Assembly: GCF_023147585.1 (NCBI RefSeq)
Contig: NZ_JAHXOZ010000017.1
Span: 1 to 49,252 of the forward strand
DNA: 49,252 nt
Source of the DNA: Micrococcus sp. EYE_212
GTDB taxonomy: Bacteria > Actinomycetota > Actinomycetes > Actinomycetales > Micrococcaceae
Reading direction: 5' to 3'
The notes beneath the pieces are model-generated. The model had not been told where the DNA came from, ran no database searches, and was given only the letters and a program-made list of their open reading frames with translations. Of the stretch, positions 9,282-21,690 are shown one piece after another. Position 1 is the stretch's first letter. Each line of letters begins with the position of its first letter. Position numbers and translations under genes: made by a program.

Positions 9282-9812
9282 GTGCGCCTGGAGCCCGGTG
9301 AACGCGTGGTGGTGCGCACCCGCGCGCATCCGCGCGTCCTGCTGCGCGCCGCCGCCCTGCTCGTGGGCACCGCCCTGCTCCTGGGCCTCGTCATGGGCGT
9401 CCTCGACCGCCCGGGCCTGCCGGGCCTCGTGGTCCGCTCCCGCTCGTGGCTGCACCTGCTCGCCTGGTCCCTGGCCGCGCTCGCCGTGCTGCTCGGCACG
9501 GTGCGGCCCTTCCTGCGCTGGCTCACCCGGCGCACGGTGATCACCACGCGCCGCCTCGTCCAGCGACCCGGCCTCGGCCGGGGCCCCGAGGCCGTCATGC
9601 CCCTCGTGTCCATCGCGGACGTGGTGCGCCGCGGCCGAGGCTCGGGCGCGGGGGATCTGCACGTCCGGTTCCAGGACGCCGGCCGCCAGGTCTACTGGCG
9701 GCTCACGGACGTCCCGGAGGCCGGCCGCTTCGAGGAGGCGCTGGCCGAGGCCACGCGTCGGGCCCGCGCGCAGTCGTGGCCCGCCCCGCACCCGTCAGGA
9801 GGCATCCGTTGA
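9282..9812 (+). CDS. PH-domain membrane protein
   Basis: A 176-residue protein with two predicted membrane helices (about residues 19-40 and 53-74), followed by a soluble domain of the bacterial PH (bPH2) type: RRTVITTRRLVQ begins the beta-rich part, and a conserved VSIADV element sits about 30 residues later. The function of this family is unknown. The GTG start at 9282 follows GGAG. It lies between birA and the cyclase gene, and its stop overlaps the TTG start of the cyclase. The same gene order next to birA is familiar from other Micrococcales. Confidence 0.8.
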   Translation: MRLEPGERVVVRTRAHPRVLLRAAALLVGTALLLGLVMGVLDRPGLPGLVVRSRSWLHLLAWSLAALAVLLGTVRPFLRWLTRRTVITTRRLVQRPGLGRGPEAVMPLVSIADVVRRGRGSGAGDLHVRFQDAGRQVYWRLTDVPEAGRFEEALAEATRRARAQSWPAPHPSGGIR

Positions 9813-11053
9813 CCCGCTCCCACCTGCCGGACACGGCACCGCTGCCCGTCATCCCGCCCGCCCGCGCCCCCGAGGCGAGGCCGGACGTACCCGTGACGCC
9901 GGACGCACCCCTGACGCCGGACGCACCCGTGACGACGGAGAACCCTGCGACCACGGGCGCGCCCGGGCCGTCGTCGACCGCCACCGCCGACCCTCGGGAC
10001 CCGGTGCCCACCGCCGGCTGGACCGGCGCCATGCGCACCCTGGACGCGGGGCTCGTGGTGGGCCCGCGCAGCTACACCCAGCGGGAGATGGCCGACCGCC
10101 TGGGGGTCCCCCTCGCCACCGCTCGGCGCATCTGGCGGGCCCTGGGATACCCCAGCGGGAAGGACGGGGACAAGGCGTTCACCGACGAGGACGCGCGCGC
10201 GTTCGGCGCCGTGCTGCACCTCATGCGCTCCGGCGCGCTGAACGAGGACACCGCCATCTCGCTCGCCCGCTCGATCGGCCAGCTGATGGACCGCATGGTG
10301 GTGTGGCAGATCGAGGCCCTCGTGGAGGACAAGATCGCCTCCGGGGGGATGTCCGACCCTTCGGCGCGCCGCGCGGCCGTGGACCTGCTGCCGGAGATCG
10401 TCTCCCCGCTCGAGGAGGCCATGGAGGTCGTCTACCGGCGGCAGCTCAACCGCGCCGTGCAGCGCCTCACCGTCCGCGTGGAGGCCGGCCTGGCCGCGAG
10501 CGAGCAGGGCCGCGACGGCTCGGAGCACGACGCCCCGCTTCCGCTCGCGCGCGCCGTGGGCTTCGCCGACATGGTCTCCTACACCACGCTCTCCCGCACG
10601 ATGGACGAGCGGACGCTGGCCCGCATGGTGCAGCGCTTCGAGTCCCGGTGCGCGGAGATCATCTCCTCGGGCGGCGGCTGGCTCGTGAAGACGATCGGCG
10701 ACGAGGTGCTCTTCAACGCCGAGTCGCCGGAGGCCGGTGCCACGATCGCGCTGAGCCTCTCCGAGGCGCTGGCCGACGACCCCGTGCTGCCCTCGGCGCG
10801 CGTCTCCCTCGCGTGGGGCCGCGTGCTCTCCCGCCTCGGTGACATCTACGGACCCACGGTGAACCTCGCCGCGCGCCTGACGTCGCTCGCGGATCCGGGT
10901 ACGGTGCTCGTGGACGCCCTGACCGCCGCCGCCCTCTCGCAGGACGAACGGTTCGTCCTCGTCCCTCAGCCGCCGAGGATCGTTCGCGGGTTCGGAGAGG
11001 TCCGCCCCTCCCTGCTCATGAGCGGTGCCACGCAGACCCTGCTCGTCGACTGA
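9809..11053 (+). CDS. Class III adenylate cyclase with N-terminal regulatory domain
   Basis: Converts ATP to cAMP. The 414-residue product has a low-complexity Thr/Pro/Asp-rich N-terminus (about 1-65, partly an 18-bp tandem repeat encoding TPDAPV/L). A helical domain (about 75-225) resembles the autoinhibitory, pH-sensing domain of mycobacterial Rv1264. The C-terminal cyclase domain starts at about 245. Visible catalytic residues are metal-binding D254 (GFADMVSY), adenine-selecting K294 and metal D298 (KTIGDEVLF), and transition-state N352 and R356 (VNLAARL); the set is complete, so the enzyme should be active. No transmembrane segment is seen. The start is TTG at 9809: a perfect AGGAGG (9797-9802) sits 6 nt upstream, and the codon overlaps the previous stop. 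Confidence 0.92.
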   Translation: MTRSHLPDTAPLPVIPPARAPEARPDVPVTPDAPLTPDAPVTTENPATTGAPGPSSTATADPRDPVPTAGWTGAMRTLDAGLVVGPRSYTQREMADRLGVPLATARRIWRALGYPSGKDGDKAFTDEDARAFGAVLHLMRSGALNEDTAISLARSIGQLMDRMVVWQIEALVEDKIASGGMSDPSARRAAVDLLPEIVSPLEEAMEVVYRRQLNRAVQRLTVRVEAGLAASEQGRDGSEHDAPLPLARAVGFADMVSYTTLSRTMDERTLARMVQRFESRCAEIISSGGGWLVKTIGDEVLFNAESPEAGATIALSLSEALADDPVLPSARVSLAWGRVLSRLGDIYGPTVNLAARLTSLADPGTVLVDALTAAALSQDERFVLVPQPPRIVRGFGEVRPSLLMSGATQTLLVD

Positions 11054-11107
11054 TCCCCGGCCGGCCCCGCGTCGGCCGTCCCCGCCACCGACGGAACCCG
11101 AGGACCC

Positions 11108-15252
<4,145 letters not shown>

Positions 15253-15256
<4 letters not shown>

Positions 15257-15747
15257 GACGGCTGGTGGGCGATCCCTGGTTCTACCCGGTGCTGTTCGCG
15301 GCGTCGGGGATCTTCTTCGCGGTGTGGGGCACGGTGAACCGGAACCTCGCGGTGATCGCGTCCTCGCTGGTGCTGCTGTCCTTCGCGCTGCGCTCTCTCC
15401 GGGCCACCCGGGTGCGCTCCCGCCCGCTCGCCGGCGCGGAGGCGCACGTGGCGGCGGGCGGCGTCGTGGTGTTCTGGCGGCCCGGCTGCCAGTACTGCAT
15501 GACGCTGATCAAGGCGCTCACGCCCGCGGAGCGCGCGGCGGCCTCCTGGGTGAACATCTGGACGGACGCCGAGGCTGCGGCCGCGCTGCGCCGCCTCCAC
15601 GCACGGCGCGAAGGTCGCGAGCACGAGGCCGTCCCCACGGTGTGGGCGCGGAAGAAGGACTTCATCGTGGCCGACGACGCCTCGCGCGCCCGCCTGAAGG
15701 ACATGCTGCGAGCGGCCACGCCCGCGCAGGAGGGGAGCGCCCGATGA
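15253..15747 (+). CDS. Membrane-anchored glutaredoxin-like protein
   Basis: A 164-residue protein with two short hydrophobic segments (about 8-26 and 31-48), then a thioredoxin-fold domain starting VVVFWRPGCQYC (CxxC at about 79-82) and a cis-Pro region EAVPTVW (about 126). The active-site spacing and the following alpha-helix resemble mycoredoxin/glutaredoxin proteins that work with mycothiol in actinobacteria, but this assignment is inferred. Whether the domain faces the cytoplasm depends on the topology of the helical pair; Arg-rich loops suggest the cytoplasm. GTG start, coupled on both sides by 4-bp overlaps. Confidence 0.75.
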
Positions 15748-16271
15748 GCGGGATCCACGTCCGGGCGCTGCGCCCCGAGGACCACGACGCCGTCGCCGCG
15801 CTCACGCTGGCCTCCTACGTGGACGGCGGGCACATCGACCCCGACTCCGCGTACGTGCGGACCCTCACGGACGTGGCCTCCCGGGCGGAGAAGGCGGAGG
15901 TCCTCGTCGCCGAGCTCGACGGGCAGGTGGTCGGCTCCGTGGTGCTCACCCCGCTGGGCTCGCCGATGGCGGAGACCGCCGTGGAGGGGGAGTACGAGTT
16001 CCGCATGCTGGCCGTGCACCCGGACCACCACCGCCGCGGCGTCGCCCGCGCCCTGATGGCCGCGATCGTGGAGCGGGCCCGGGCCCTGCCCGGGATCGAG
16101 GCCATCGCCCTGACCACCATGCCGACGATGACCGACGCCCACCGGCTCTACGAGCGCATGGGCTTCGTGCGGCTGCCCGAGCGGGACTGGCACCTGCGGG
16201 ACGTGGTCCCGGACCTGGACCCGGCGGACGAGGCCGGTCCCTTCATCGTGTACCGGATGCCGCTGGGCTGA
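15744..16271 (+). CDS. GNAT-family N-acetyltransferase
   Basis: A 175-residue acetyl-CoA-dependent acyltransferase. The GNAT core is clear: EFRMLAVHPDHHRRGVARALM (about 83-103; motif A with the RRGVA acetyl-CoA pyrophosphate loop), then a long helix and the C-terminal signature DAHRLYERMGFVRL (about 131-144). The acceptor is unknown. The start at 15744 overlaps the stop of the glutaredoxin gene. Last gene of the ligA operon; a 6-bp hairpin follows within 10 bases. Confidence 0.85.
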   Translation: MSGIHVRALRPEDHDAVAALTLASYVDGGHIDPDSAYVRTLTDVASRAEKAEVLVAELDGQVVGSVVLTPLGSPMAETAVEGEYEFRMLAVHPDHHRRGVARALMAAIVERARALPGIEAIALTTMPTMTDAHRLYERMGFVRLPERDWHLRDVVPDLDPADEAGPFIVYRMPLG

Positions 16272-16280
16272 CCCGCCCCC

Positions 16281-16298
16281 GCAGCCCGGCCCGGCTGC
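16281..16298 (+). terminator. Possible terminator of the ligA operon
   Basis: GCAGCC (16281-16286) and GGCTGC (16293-16298) can pair around a 6-nt loop, 9 bases past the GNAT stop. Short and without a U-tract, so only tentative. Confidence 0.35.
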
Positions 16299-16324
16299 CG
16301 CCGTGTCCCGTCCGCGCGCGCCGC

Positions 16325-16330
16325 TAGACT
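16325..16330 (+). promoter_or_regulatory. gatCAB promoter (-10)
   Basis: TAGACT matches the -10 pattern seen elsewhere in the window. Transcription would begin near 16337, leaving an 88-nt leader that ends with the AAGGAG ribosome site of gatC. Confidence 0.5.
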
Positions 16331-16424
16331 CGGTCCGAACCGAAAGCGGCCCGTCCGGCCCCGTCGCGCGTCCGCGTGCCCGGCCCGGCCACGCCGTCCG
16401 ACACCACCGTCGTGAAGGAGATCC

Positions 16425-16721
16425 ATGCCGGAGATCACCCGGGAGCAGGTGGAGCACCTCGCCCGCCTGGCCCACATCCAGATGAGCGAGGAGGAGCTGG
16501 CCCAGATGCCGGGCGAGCTCGAGGAGATCCTCGCGGCCGTCGAGGACGTGCGCGCGGTGGCCACCGCGGACGTGGAGCCCACCTCCCACCCCATCGCCCT
16601 GCACAACGTGTTCCGCGAGGACGTGCCCACGGGCATGCTCACGCAGGAGCAGGCCCTGGACCAGGCGCCGGACGCCGAGGACGGCCAGTTCAAGGTCCCC
16701 GCGATCCTGGACGGAGAGTGA
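16425..16721 (+). CDS. gatC: Asp-tRNA(Asn)/Glu-tRNA(Gln) amidotransferase subunit C
   Basis: The small GatC subunit stabilises GatA and holds GatA and GatB together in the GatCAB enzyme, which amidates misacylated Glu-tRNA(Gln) and Asp-tRNA(Asn). The 98-residue product begins with the conserved [20 protein letters not shown] segment (about 3-22) and ends with the GQFKVPAIL tail typical of the family. AAGGAG lies 5-6 nt before the ATG. First gene of gatC-gatA-gatB. Confidence 0.95.
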   Translation: MPEITREQVEHLARLAHIQMSEEELAQMPGELEEILAAVEDVRAVATADVEPTSHPIALHNVFREDVPTGMLTQEQALDQAPDAEDGQFKVPAILDGE

Positions 16722-16729
16722 TCACGAGC

Positions 16730-18358
16730 ATGACCGAGACCTTCGATGTGAACGCCGAGGCGGGCGCCGACCAGCTGGTCCGCCTCACCGCCCTGCAGAT
16801 GGCCGAGCGCCTGCGCGCCGGCACGACCACCTCCGTGGAGCTCGTCCAGGCGCACCTGGACCGCATCGCGGAGTTCGACGGCGACCCGCGCGCCGACGCC
16901 GCACAGGACCGCGGCGTGCGGGCGTACCTGCACGTCAACGCGGAGGAGGCGCTCGCCGTCGCCGCCGAGGTGGACGCGATCCGCGCCGCCGGGGGCGCCG
17001 AGGCCGAGGCCCTGCACCCGCTGGCCGGCGTGCCGGTGGCGATCAAGGACAACATCGTCACCGTCGGGCAGCCCACGACGGCGGCCTCCAGGATGCTCGA
17101 CGGCTGGATGAGCCCGTACGACGCCACGGTCATCGAGCGGATCCGCGCCGCCCGCCTGCCGATCCTGGGCAAGACCAACATGGACGAGTTCGCGATGGGC
17201 GGCTCCACCGAGTACTCCGCGTTCGGCGTGACCCGCAACCCGTGGGACCTGGACCGGGTGCCCGGCGGCTCCGGTGGCGGCTCGGCCGCCGCGGTGGCCG
17301 CGTTCCTCGCCCCGTTCGCCCTGGGCTCGGACACGGGCGGCTCCATCCGCGAGCCCGCCGCGTTCACCGGCACCGTGGGCGTCAAGCCCACGTACGGCGC
17401 CGTGTCCCGCTTCGGCGTGATCGCGATGGCCTCCTCGCTGGACCAGGTGGGCCCCGCCGCGCGCACCGTGGCGGACGCCGCCGCGCTGCAGCAGGTGATC
17501 GCCGGCCATGACGAGCGCGACTCCACCTCGCTGCCCGAGGAGCCCGCCGACCTCGGCGCGGCCGCTGCCCGCGGGAACCTCTCCGGCCTGCGCATCGGCG
17601 TGATCGCCGACCTGCGCGAGGACGGCTACCACCCCGGTGTGAAGGCGGCCTTCGACGCCGACGTCGCCGCCCTGCGCGAGGCGGGCGCGGAGATCGTCGA
17701 GGTCTCCTGCCCGCACTTCCACGCGGCCCTGGGCGCGTACTACCTCATCATGCCCTCGGAGGTCTCCTCCAACCTGGCCCGCTTCGACGGCGTCCGCTAC
17801 GGCAACCGCGTGGTCCCGGCCGGCGGCGGCACGATCGAGCAGGTCATGGGCGCCACCCGCGCCGCCGGCTTCGGCCCCGAGGTCAAGCGCCGCATCATCC
17901 TGGGCACCTACGCCCTCTCCGCGGGCTACTACGACGCCTACTACGGCTCCGCGCAGAAGGTCCGCACGCTCGTGCAGCAGGACTTCGCGGCCGCCTTCGA
18001 GCAGGTGGACGTGCTGCTGAGCCCCACCGCGCCGGGCACCGCGTTCGCGTTGGGGGAGCAGACGAAGGATCCGGTCACCATGTACCTCAACGACTACGCG
18101 ACCATCCCGGCCAACCTGGCCGGGGTCCCGGGCATCTCGGTGCCCGGCGGCCTCGTGGACGGCCTGCCGTACGGCCTGCAGTTCACGGCCCCGGCGCGCG
18201 AGGACGCCCGCCTGTACGAGGTGGGCGCCGCCGTCGAGGCGCTGGTGACCCGCCGCGGCGGCTCGCCCGTGTGGGCGCAGGCCCCCGAGCTCGAGAAGGG
18301 CGCGCAGCGCCGCACCGGCGCCGAGCGCGCCACCACCACGGACGGAGGAGCCGCGTGA
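16730..18358 (+). CDS. gatA: Asp-tRNA(Asn)/Glu-tRNA(Gln) amidotransferase subunit A
   Basis: The amidase subunit that releases ammonia from glutamine. The 542-residue product has the amidase-signature catalytic triad: K106 in VPVAIKDN, cis-Ser S181 in [14 protein letters not shown] and nucleophile S205 in [11 protein letters not shown]. The spacing of 75 and 24 residues equals that of characterised GatA proteins. The ATG at 16730 was preferred; a GTG at 16718 that overlaps the gatC stop in the same frame is an alternative start adding four residues. The stop overlaps the GTG of gatB. Confidence 0.96.
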   Translation: MTETFDVNAEAGADQLVRLTALQMAERLRAGTTTSVELVQAHLDRIAEFDGDPRADAAQDRGVRAYLHVNAEEALAVAAEVDAIRAAGGAEAEALHPLAGVPVAIKDNIVTVGQPTTAASRMLDGWMSPYDATVIERIRAARLPILGKTNMDEFAMGGSTEYSAFGVTRNPWDLDRVPGGSGGGSAAAVAAFLAPFALGSDTGGSIREPAAFTGTVGVKPTYGAVSRFGVIAMASSLDQVGPAARTVADAAALQQVIAGHDERDSTSLPEEPADLGAAAARGNLSGLRIGVIADLREDGYHPGVKAAFDADVAALREAGAEIVEVSCPHFHAALGAYYLIMPSEVSSNLARFDGVRYGNRVVPAGGGTIEQVMGATRAAGFGPEVKRRIILGTYALSAGYYDAYYGSAQKVRTLVQQDFAAAFEQVDVLLSPTAPGTAFALGEQTKDPVTMYLNDYATIPANLAGVPGISVPGGLVDGLPYGLQFTAPAREDARLYEVGAAVEALVTRRGGSPVWAQAPELEKGAQRRTGAERATTTDGGAA

Positions 18359-19860
18359 GCCACGCAGAGCAGACCATGGACGTCGCCGAGGCGATGGAGC
18401 GCTTCGACCCGGTGCTCGGGTTCGAGGTGCACGTGGAGCTGAACACCGCCACGAAGATCTTCTCCTCGGCCGCCAACGCGTTCGGCGACCAGCCGAACAC
18501 CAACGTCACCCCGCTCGACCTCGGCCTGCCGGGCACGCTGCCCGTGCTGAACCGGCAGGCCGTGGAGTTCGCGATCCGCCTGGGCCTGGCCCTGAACGCG
18601 CAGATCGCCCCGACGTGCCGGTTCGCGCGGAAGAACTACTTCTACCCGGACACCCCGAAGAACTTCCAGACGTCCCAGTACGACGAGCCGATCGTGTTCG
18701 ACGGCCACCTGGACGTGGAGCTCGAGGACGGCACCGTGTTCCGCGTGGAGATCGAGCGCGCCCACCTCGAGGACGACGCCGGCAAGCTCACCCACCAGGG
18801 CGGGTCCGGCCGCATCCAGGGCGCCTCGAGCTCCCTGGTGGACTACAACCGCGCGGGCGTGCCGCTCATCGAGATCGTGACCCGGCCCATCGTGGGCGCG
18901 GGGGAGCGGGCCCCGGAGATCGCGCGCGCCTACGTGGCCGCCATCCGGGACATCGTGAAGGCCATCGGCATCTCGGACGCCCGCATGGAGCACGGCAACG
19001 TGCGCTGCGACGCGAACGTCTCCCTCATGGAGAAGGGCGCCGAGGTCTTCGGCACGCGCACCGAGACCAAGAACGTGAGCTCCACGCGCGCCGTGCAGCA
19101 CGCCGTCACCCACGAGATCCAGCGTCAGGCCGCCGTGCTCGCCGCGGGCGGGACCATCACGCAGGAGACCCGCCACTGGCACGAGGACACGCGCACGACG
19201 ACGTCGGGCCGTCCCAAGTCCGACGCCGACGACTACCGCTACTTCCCCGAGCCGGACCTCGTGCCCGTCGTCGTGGACGAGGCGTGGATCGAGCGCGTGC
19301 GCGCCGAGCTGCCCGAGCTGCCGGCCGTGCGCAACAAGCGACTCAAGGCCGAGTGGGGCTTCTCGGACGAGGAGTTCCGCGACGTCGTCAACGCCGGCGT
19401 CCTGGACGAGATCGTCGCGACCGTGGAGGCCGGCGCCTCCGCGGCGGCCGCCCGCAAGTGGTGGATGGGCGAGATCGCTCGCCTGGCGAACGTCCGCGAG
19501 GTCACCGTCGCCGAGCTGGGGATCACCCCGGCGCACGTGGTGGAGGTCGAGGAGCTGATCGCCGCCAAGACGATCAACGACAAGATCGCCAAGCAGGTGC
19601 TCGGTCTGGTGGCCGACGGCGAGGGCGCCCCGAAGGAGGTCGTCTCGGCGAAGGGCCTGGCCGTGGTGTCCGACGACGGCGCGCTCACCGAGGCCGTCGA
19701 CGCGGCGATCGCGGACAACCCGGACGTCGTCGAGAAGATCAGGGGCGGCAAGATGCAGGCCGTCGGTGCCCTGATCGGGCCCGTCATGAAGGCGACCCGC
19801 GGCCAGGCCGACGCCGGCCGCGTGCGCGAGATCGTGCTGGAGCGCCTCGGGGTGGGCTGA
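18355..19860 (+). CDS. gatB: Asp-tRNA(Asn)/Glu-tRNA(Gln) amidotransferase subunit B
   Basis: Binds the mischarged tRNA and phosphorylates the carboxylate before amidation. The 501-residue product shows the [10 protein letters not shown] start of the GatB cradle (about 22-31), the [17 protein letters not shown] segment (about 95-111), which contributes to the active site, and a C-terminal helical/YqeY-like tail (from about 350). GTG start at 18355 with GGAGGAG upstream and a GTGA overlap with gatA. The presence of the enzyme implies indirect Gln-tRNA (and possibly Asn-tRNA) synthesis. Confidence 0.96.
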   Translation: MSHAEQTMDVAEAMERFDPVLGFEVHVELNTATKIFSSAANAFGDQPNTNVTPLDLGLPGTLPVLNRQAVEFAIRLGLALNAQIAPTCRFARKNYFYPDTPKNFQTSQYDEPIVFDGHLDVELEDGTVFRVEIERAHLEDDAGKLTHQGGSGRIQGASSSLVDYNRAGVPLIEIVTRPIVGAGERAPEIARAYVAAIRDIVKAIGISDARMEHGNVRCDANVSLMEKGAEVFGTRTETKNVSSTRAVQHAVTHEIQRQAAVLAAGGTITQETRHWHEDTRTTTSGRPKSDADDYRYFPEPDLVPVVVDEAWIERVRAELPELPAVRNKRLKAEWGFSDEEFRDVVNAGVLDEIVATVEAGASAAAARKWWMGEIARLANVREVTVAELGITPAHVVEVEELIAAKTINDKIAKQVLGLVADGEGAPKEVVSAKGLAVVSDDGALTEAVDAAIADNPDVVEKIRGGKMQAVGALIGPVMKATRGQADAGRVREIVLERLGVG

Positions 19861-19895
19861 GCAGCCGACCGATGGGCTCACGCGCGGCGCGCGAC

Positions 19896-19918
19896 GGGCG
19901 GTCGCCACTTGACCGCCC
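19896..19918 (+). terminator. Terminator of the gatCAB operon
   Basis: Perfect 8-bp stem GGGCGGTC / GACCGCCC (19896-19903, 19911-19918) with a 7-nt loop, 35 bases past the gatB stop. Confidence 0.6.
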
Positions 19919-20068
19919 AGGAGGATGTGAGACCCCTGGTGTCCGGCGACCGTGTAGTAGATGATGGCCACACTTCTGACAGGTCGTCCTCTCCCGGCCC
20001 CCTGACGGCACAGGGTGGGCGGCGCGCCTCCGAAGTGTAGCTTCCATCCGAGAGAAGGGGTCCCTCCC

Positions 20069-20593
20069 ATGACATGTCGACGCACTCTGCTGGGCGCCGG
20101 CCTCGGCGCCGTCGGCGCCGCGCTGATCGCCCCCGCCGCCTCGGCGGCCACCGGCTCCACCACGTACCGCCAGCTCGTGATCACCCGGGTCACCTACGAC
20201 TACTACCGCCGCGAGTACGTGGGCACCGGCATGTACGGCGGCGAGCCCGTGCGAGTCCGTTACACCTACTCGTACCGCCTGTACCGCTGGATCGCACTGG
20301 TGGAGTCCACGACCCACCAGCAGTGTGAGGACGAGCGGATCGAGTCGGCCTCCCAGTGGACCTGCCTCAACGGGTGCTGGTACCCGGTGTACATCGTGTC
20401 TGCCTCTCGCGCGAAGAGGGTGGTAGCGGCTCCGCAGTGGGGCCGTGACCGTACCGGCATGACGGGAACAGGCAACGGGGCGGGGCGTCGAATCCGACGG
20501 TCCGCCCCGTTCTGCTGTGCGAACGCTGCGAGGGGCCGCAGTGCTCCCCCTCCCCGCCATCGGAACGTCATGTGCGGTGATTACTTGAGGTAA
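20069..20593 (+). CDS. Tat-exported protein of unknown function, C-terminus doubtful
   Basis: The first 110 or so residues look real: a twin-arginine signal (CRRTLLGAGLGAVGAALIA, cleavage likely after AASA near residue 28), then a Tyr/Arg-rich region (VTYDYYRREY, RYTYSYRLYRW) and three Cys in QCEDE and CLNGC. I recognise no domain. Codon usage is strongly GC3-biased up to about 20400, then loses the bias, and the frame reads through a strong hairpin at 20474-20511 before stopping at 20593. One base less near 20400 would give a stop at about 20450, just before that hairpin. The last 60-65 residues are therefore probably an artefact of a frameshift (real or sequencing). ATG start; GAAGGGG upstream is a modest ribosome site. 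Confidence 0.6.
   Translation: MTCRRTLLGAGLGAVGAALIAPAASAATGSTTYRQLVITRVTYDYYRREYVGTGMYGGEPVRVRYTYSYRLYRWIALVESTTHQQCEDERIESASQWTCLNGCWYPVYIVSASRAKRVVAAPQWGRDRTGMTGTGNGAGRRIRRSAPFCCANAARGRSAPPPRHRNVMCGDYLR
20474..20511 (+). terminator. Strong hairpin, probable terminator inside the annotated frame
   Basis: AACGGGGCGG (20474-20483) pairs perfectly with CCGCCCCGTT (20502-20511); the 18-nt interior can itself pair (CGTCG/CGACG). It is followed by TCTGCTGT. Its position inside the open frame of the preceding gene is the main reason to doubt that gene's C-terminus. Confidence 0.6.
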
Positions 20594-20612
20594 AGTTTGA
20601 GGTGGCAAAACT
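20585..20612 (+). promoter_or_regulatory. Candidate promoter of the second Tat-protein gene
   Basis: TTGAGG (20585-20590), a 16-nt spacer and AAAACT (20607-20612) form a plausible promoter in an unusually AT-rich stretch. TTGAGGT occurs twice (20585 and 20596), which could be a direct-repeat binding site. The leader would be about 120 nt and contain the 24-bp tandem repeat. Confidence 0.4.
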
Positions 20613-20651
20613 GAGATCCGGAACAAAGTGGACCCGAGGGTGCGACACACG

Positions 20652-20722
20652 CCTCTGCCGTCACCTCGACTCTCACCTCTGCCGTCACCTCGACTCTCAC
20701 CTCTGCCGTCACTCGACTCTCA
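20652..20722 (+). repeat. 24-bp tandem repeat, three copies
   Basis: Units 20652-20675 and 20676-20699 are identical 24-mers (start CCTCTGCCGTCACC). The third, 20700-20722, has lost one C. The array ends 3 bases before the AGGAG ribosome site of the next gene, so copy number would change leader length. Because the unit is a multiple of three it creates an open reading extension (PLPSPRLS repeats), but that extension is not part of the protein. Confidence 0.9.
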
Positions 20723-20738
20723 CCCCAGGAGCACCCTC

Positions 20739-21521
20739 ATGACCCAGTTGACTCGTCGTCGCGTCGCGCAGGGGCTGGCGTGGACCGCCCCGGCCATCGC
20801 CGCCGCCGCTGCCGCCCCCGCCTTCGCCGTCAGCCCCTCGCAGACGCTGGCCTATCGATTCCGTGGGTCGATCTTCACCTCCCTGGTCAACAACGGCGAC
20901 CGCTGCACGAACACCACGTACGGTCGCTCCGGGTTTCGGCTCTCCAGCCTCTCGCTGTCCAACCAGGAGCGCTTCGGGACCTCGCCCCTGGGGTTCTCCA
21001 TCGTGGAGATGCCACGCACCGACGGATCCGGCCTCTCGCCGCGGACCACGGCCACACTGGCCAACCCCGTGCAGCTCGTAGTCGCGTACCCCAGTGGGAT
21101 GGTCGCGAACGTTGCGCAGCCGTTCACCTTCACCAACCGCACCGATGCCAACTGGAGCGCGCCGACCCGCCGCACGGACACTCTGAGGAGCCCCGACGGC
21201 ATCACGCAGACCTACGACGTGTTCACGTTCACCTGGCTCGGCAACCGCTCTCAGTCCACGACACAGGATCGGACCGCCTCAGGAACCCGTCCCACCAGCT
21301 GGGCGGGCACCGCCCTCACCGGCAGCTGGGCGGTCAACACGAGCTACTGCGCTGTGGGTAACGCCTACTACCTCTCCAACTACTACTCCGGGGGCACCGC
21401 CGCGGCCCTCGGCCGCACCGCCGGCAGCTACGGCACCTTCACCACGGCCAACGGGTACACCGGTCTGGTGGTCTCCAACTTCCCGTCCACCGGCGGATGG
21501 ATCGCGATCAACATCAACTGA
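20739..21521 (+). CDS. Tat-exported protein of unknown function
   Basis: A 260-residue protein with a textbook twin-arginine signal peptide: TRRRVAQGLAWTAPAIAAAA at about 5-24, cleavage probably after AFA near residue 30. The mature part is Ser/Thr/Asn-rich and looks beta-rich (for example TATLANPVQLVVAYPSG), without recognised catalytic motifs. Proteins of this build (RRR...AAWxAP signal plus one small beta domain) are common in Micrococcales and are uncharacterised. Start ATG 20739, supported by AGGAG 7 nt upstream. Codon bias is weaker than in neighbouring housekeeping genes, which fits a lineage-specific or acquired gene. It may be expressed separately from the other Tat protein upstream. 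Confidence 0.75.
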   Translation: MTQLTRRRVAQGLAWTAPAIAAAAAAPAFAVSPSQTLAYRFRGSIFTSLVNNGDRCTNTTYGRSGFRLSSLSLSNQERFGTSPLGFSIVEMPRTDGSGLSPRTTATLANPVQLVVAYPSGMVANVAQPFTFTNRTDANWSAPTRRTDTLRSPDGITQTYDVFTFTWLGNRSQSTTQDRTASGTRPTSWAGTALTGSWAVNTSYCAVGNAYYLSNYYSGGTAAALGRTAGSYGTFTTANGYTGLVVSNFPSTGGWIAININ

Positions 21522-21690
21522 GCCCGGCGGCGCCCGTCGCTCCGGACTTCGTCGGATCGCCGTGTCCCCGGAGGCTGCAGGACACCCTGGTGGTCGGGCC
21601 GTCTCAGTCGCCTGCCCCCGGAGGCGCAATGACGGCATGGTCGTCGGAGAGAGGGTCCTGAGCGGGACGTGCAGACTGACGGGCGGCCTA

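Noticed and set aside
20652-20722. The tandem repeat as a short CRISPR array
   Set aside because: Copies are directly adjacent with no spacers, and no cas gene is present.
20628-20738. N-terminal extension of the second Tat protein with PLPSPRLS repeats
   Set aside because: It only translates the 24-bp tandem repeat; the AGGAG site and the twin-arginine signal fix the start at 20739.
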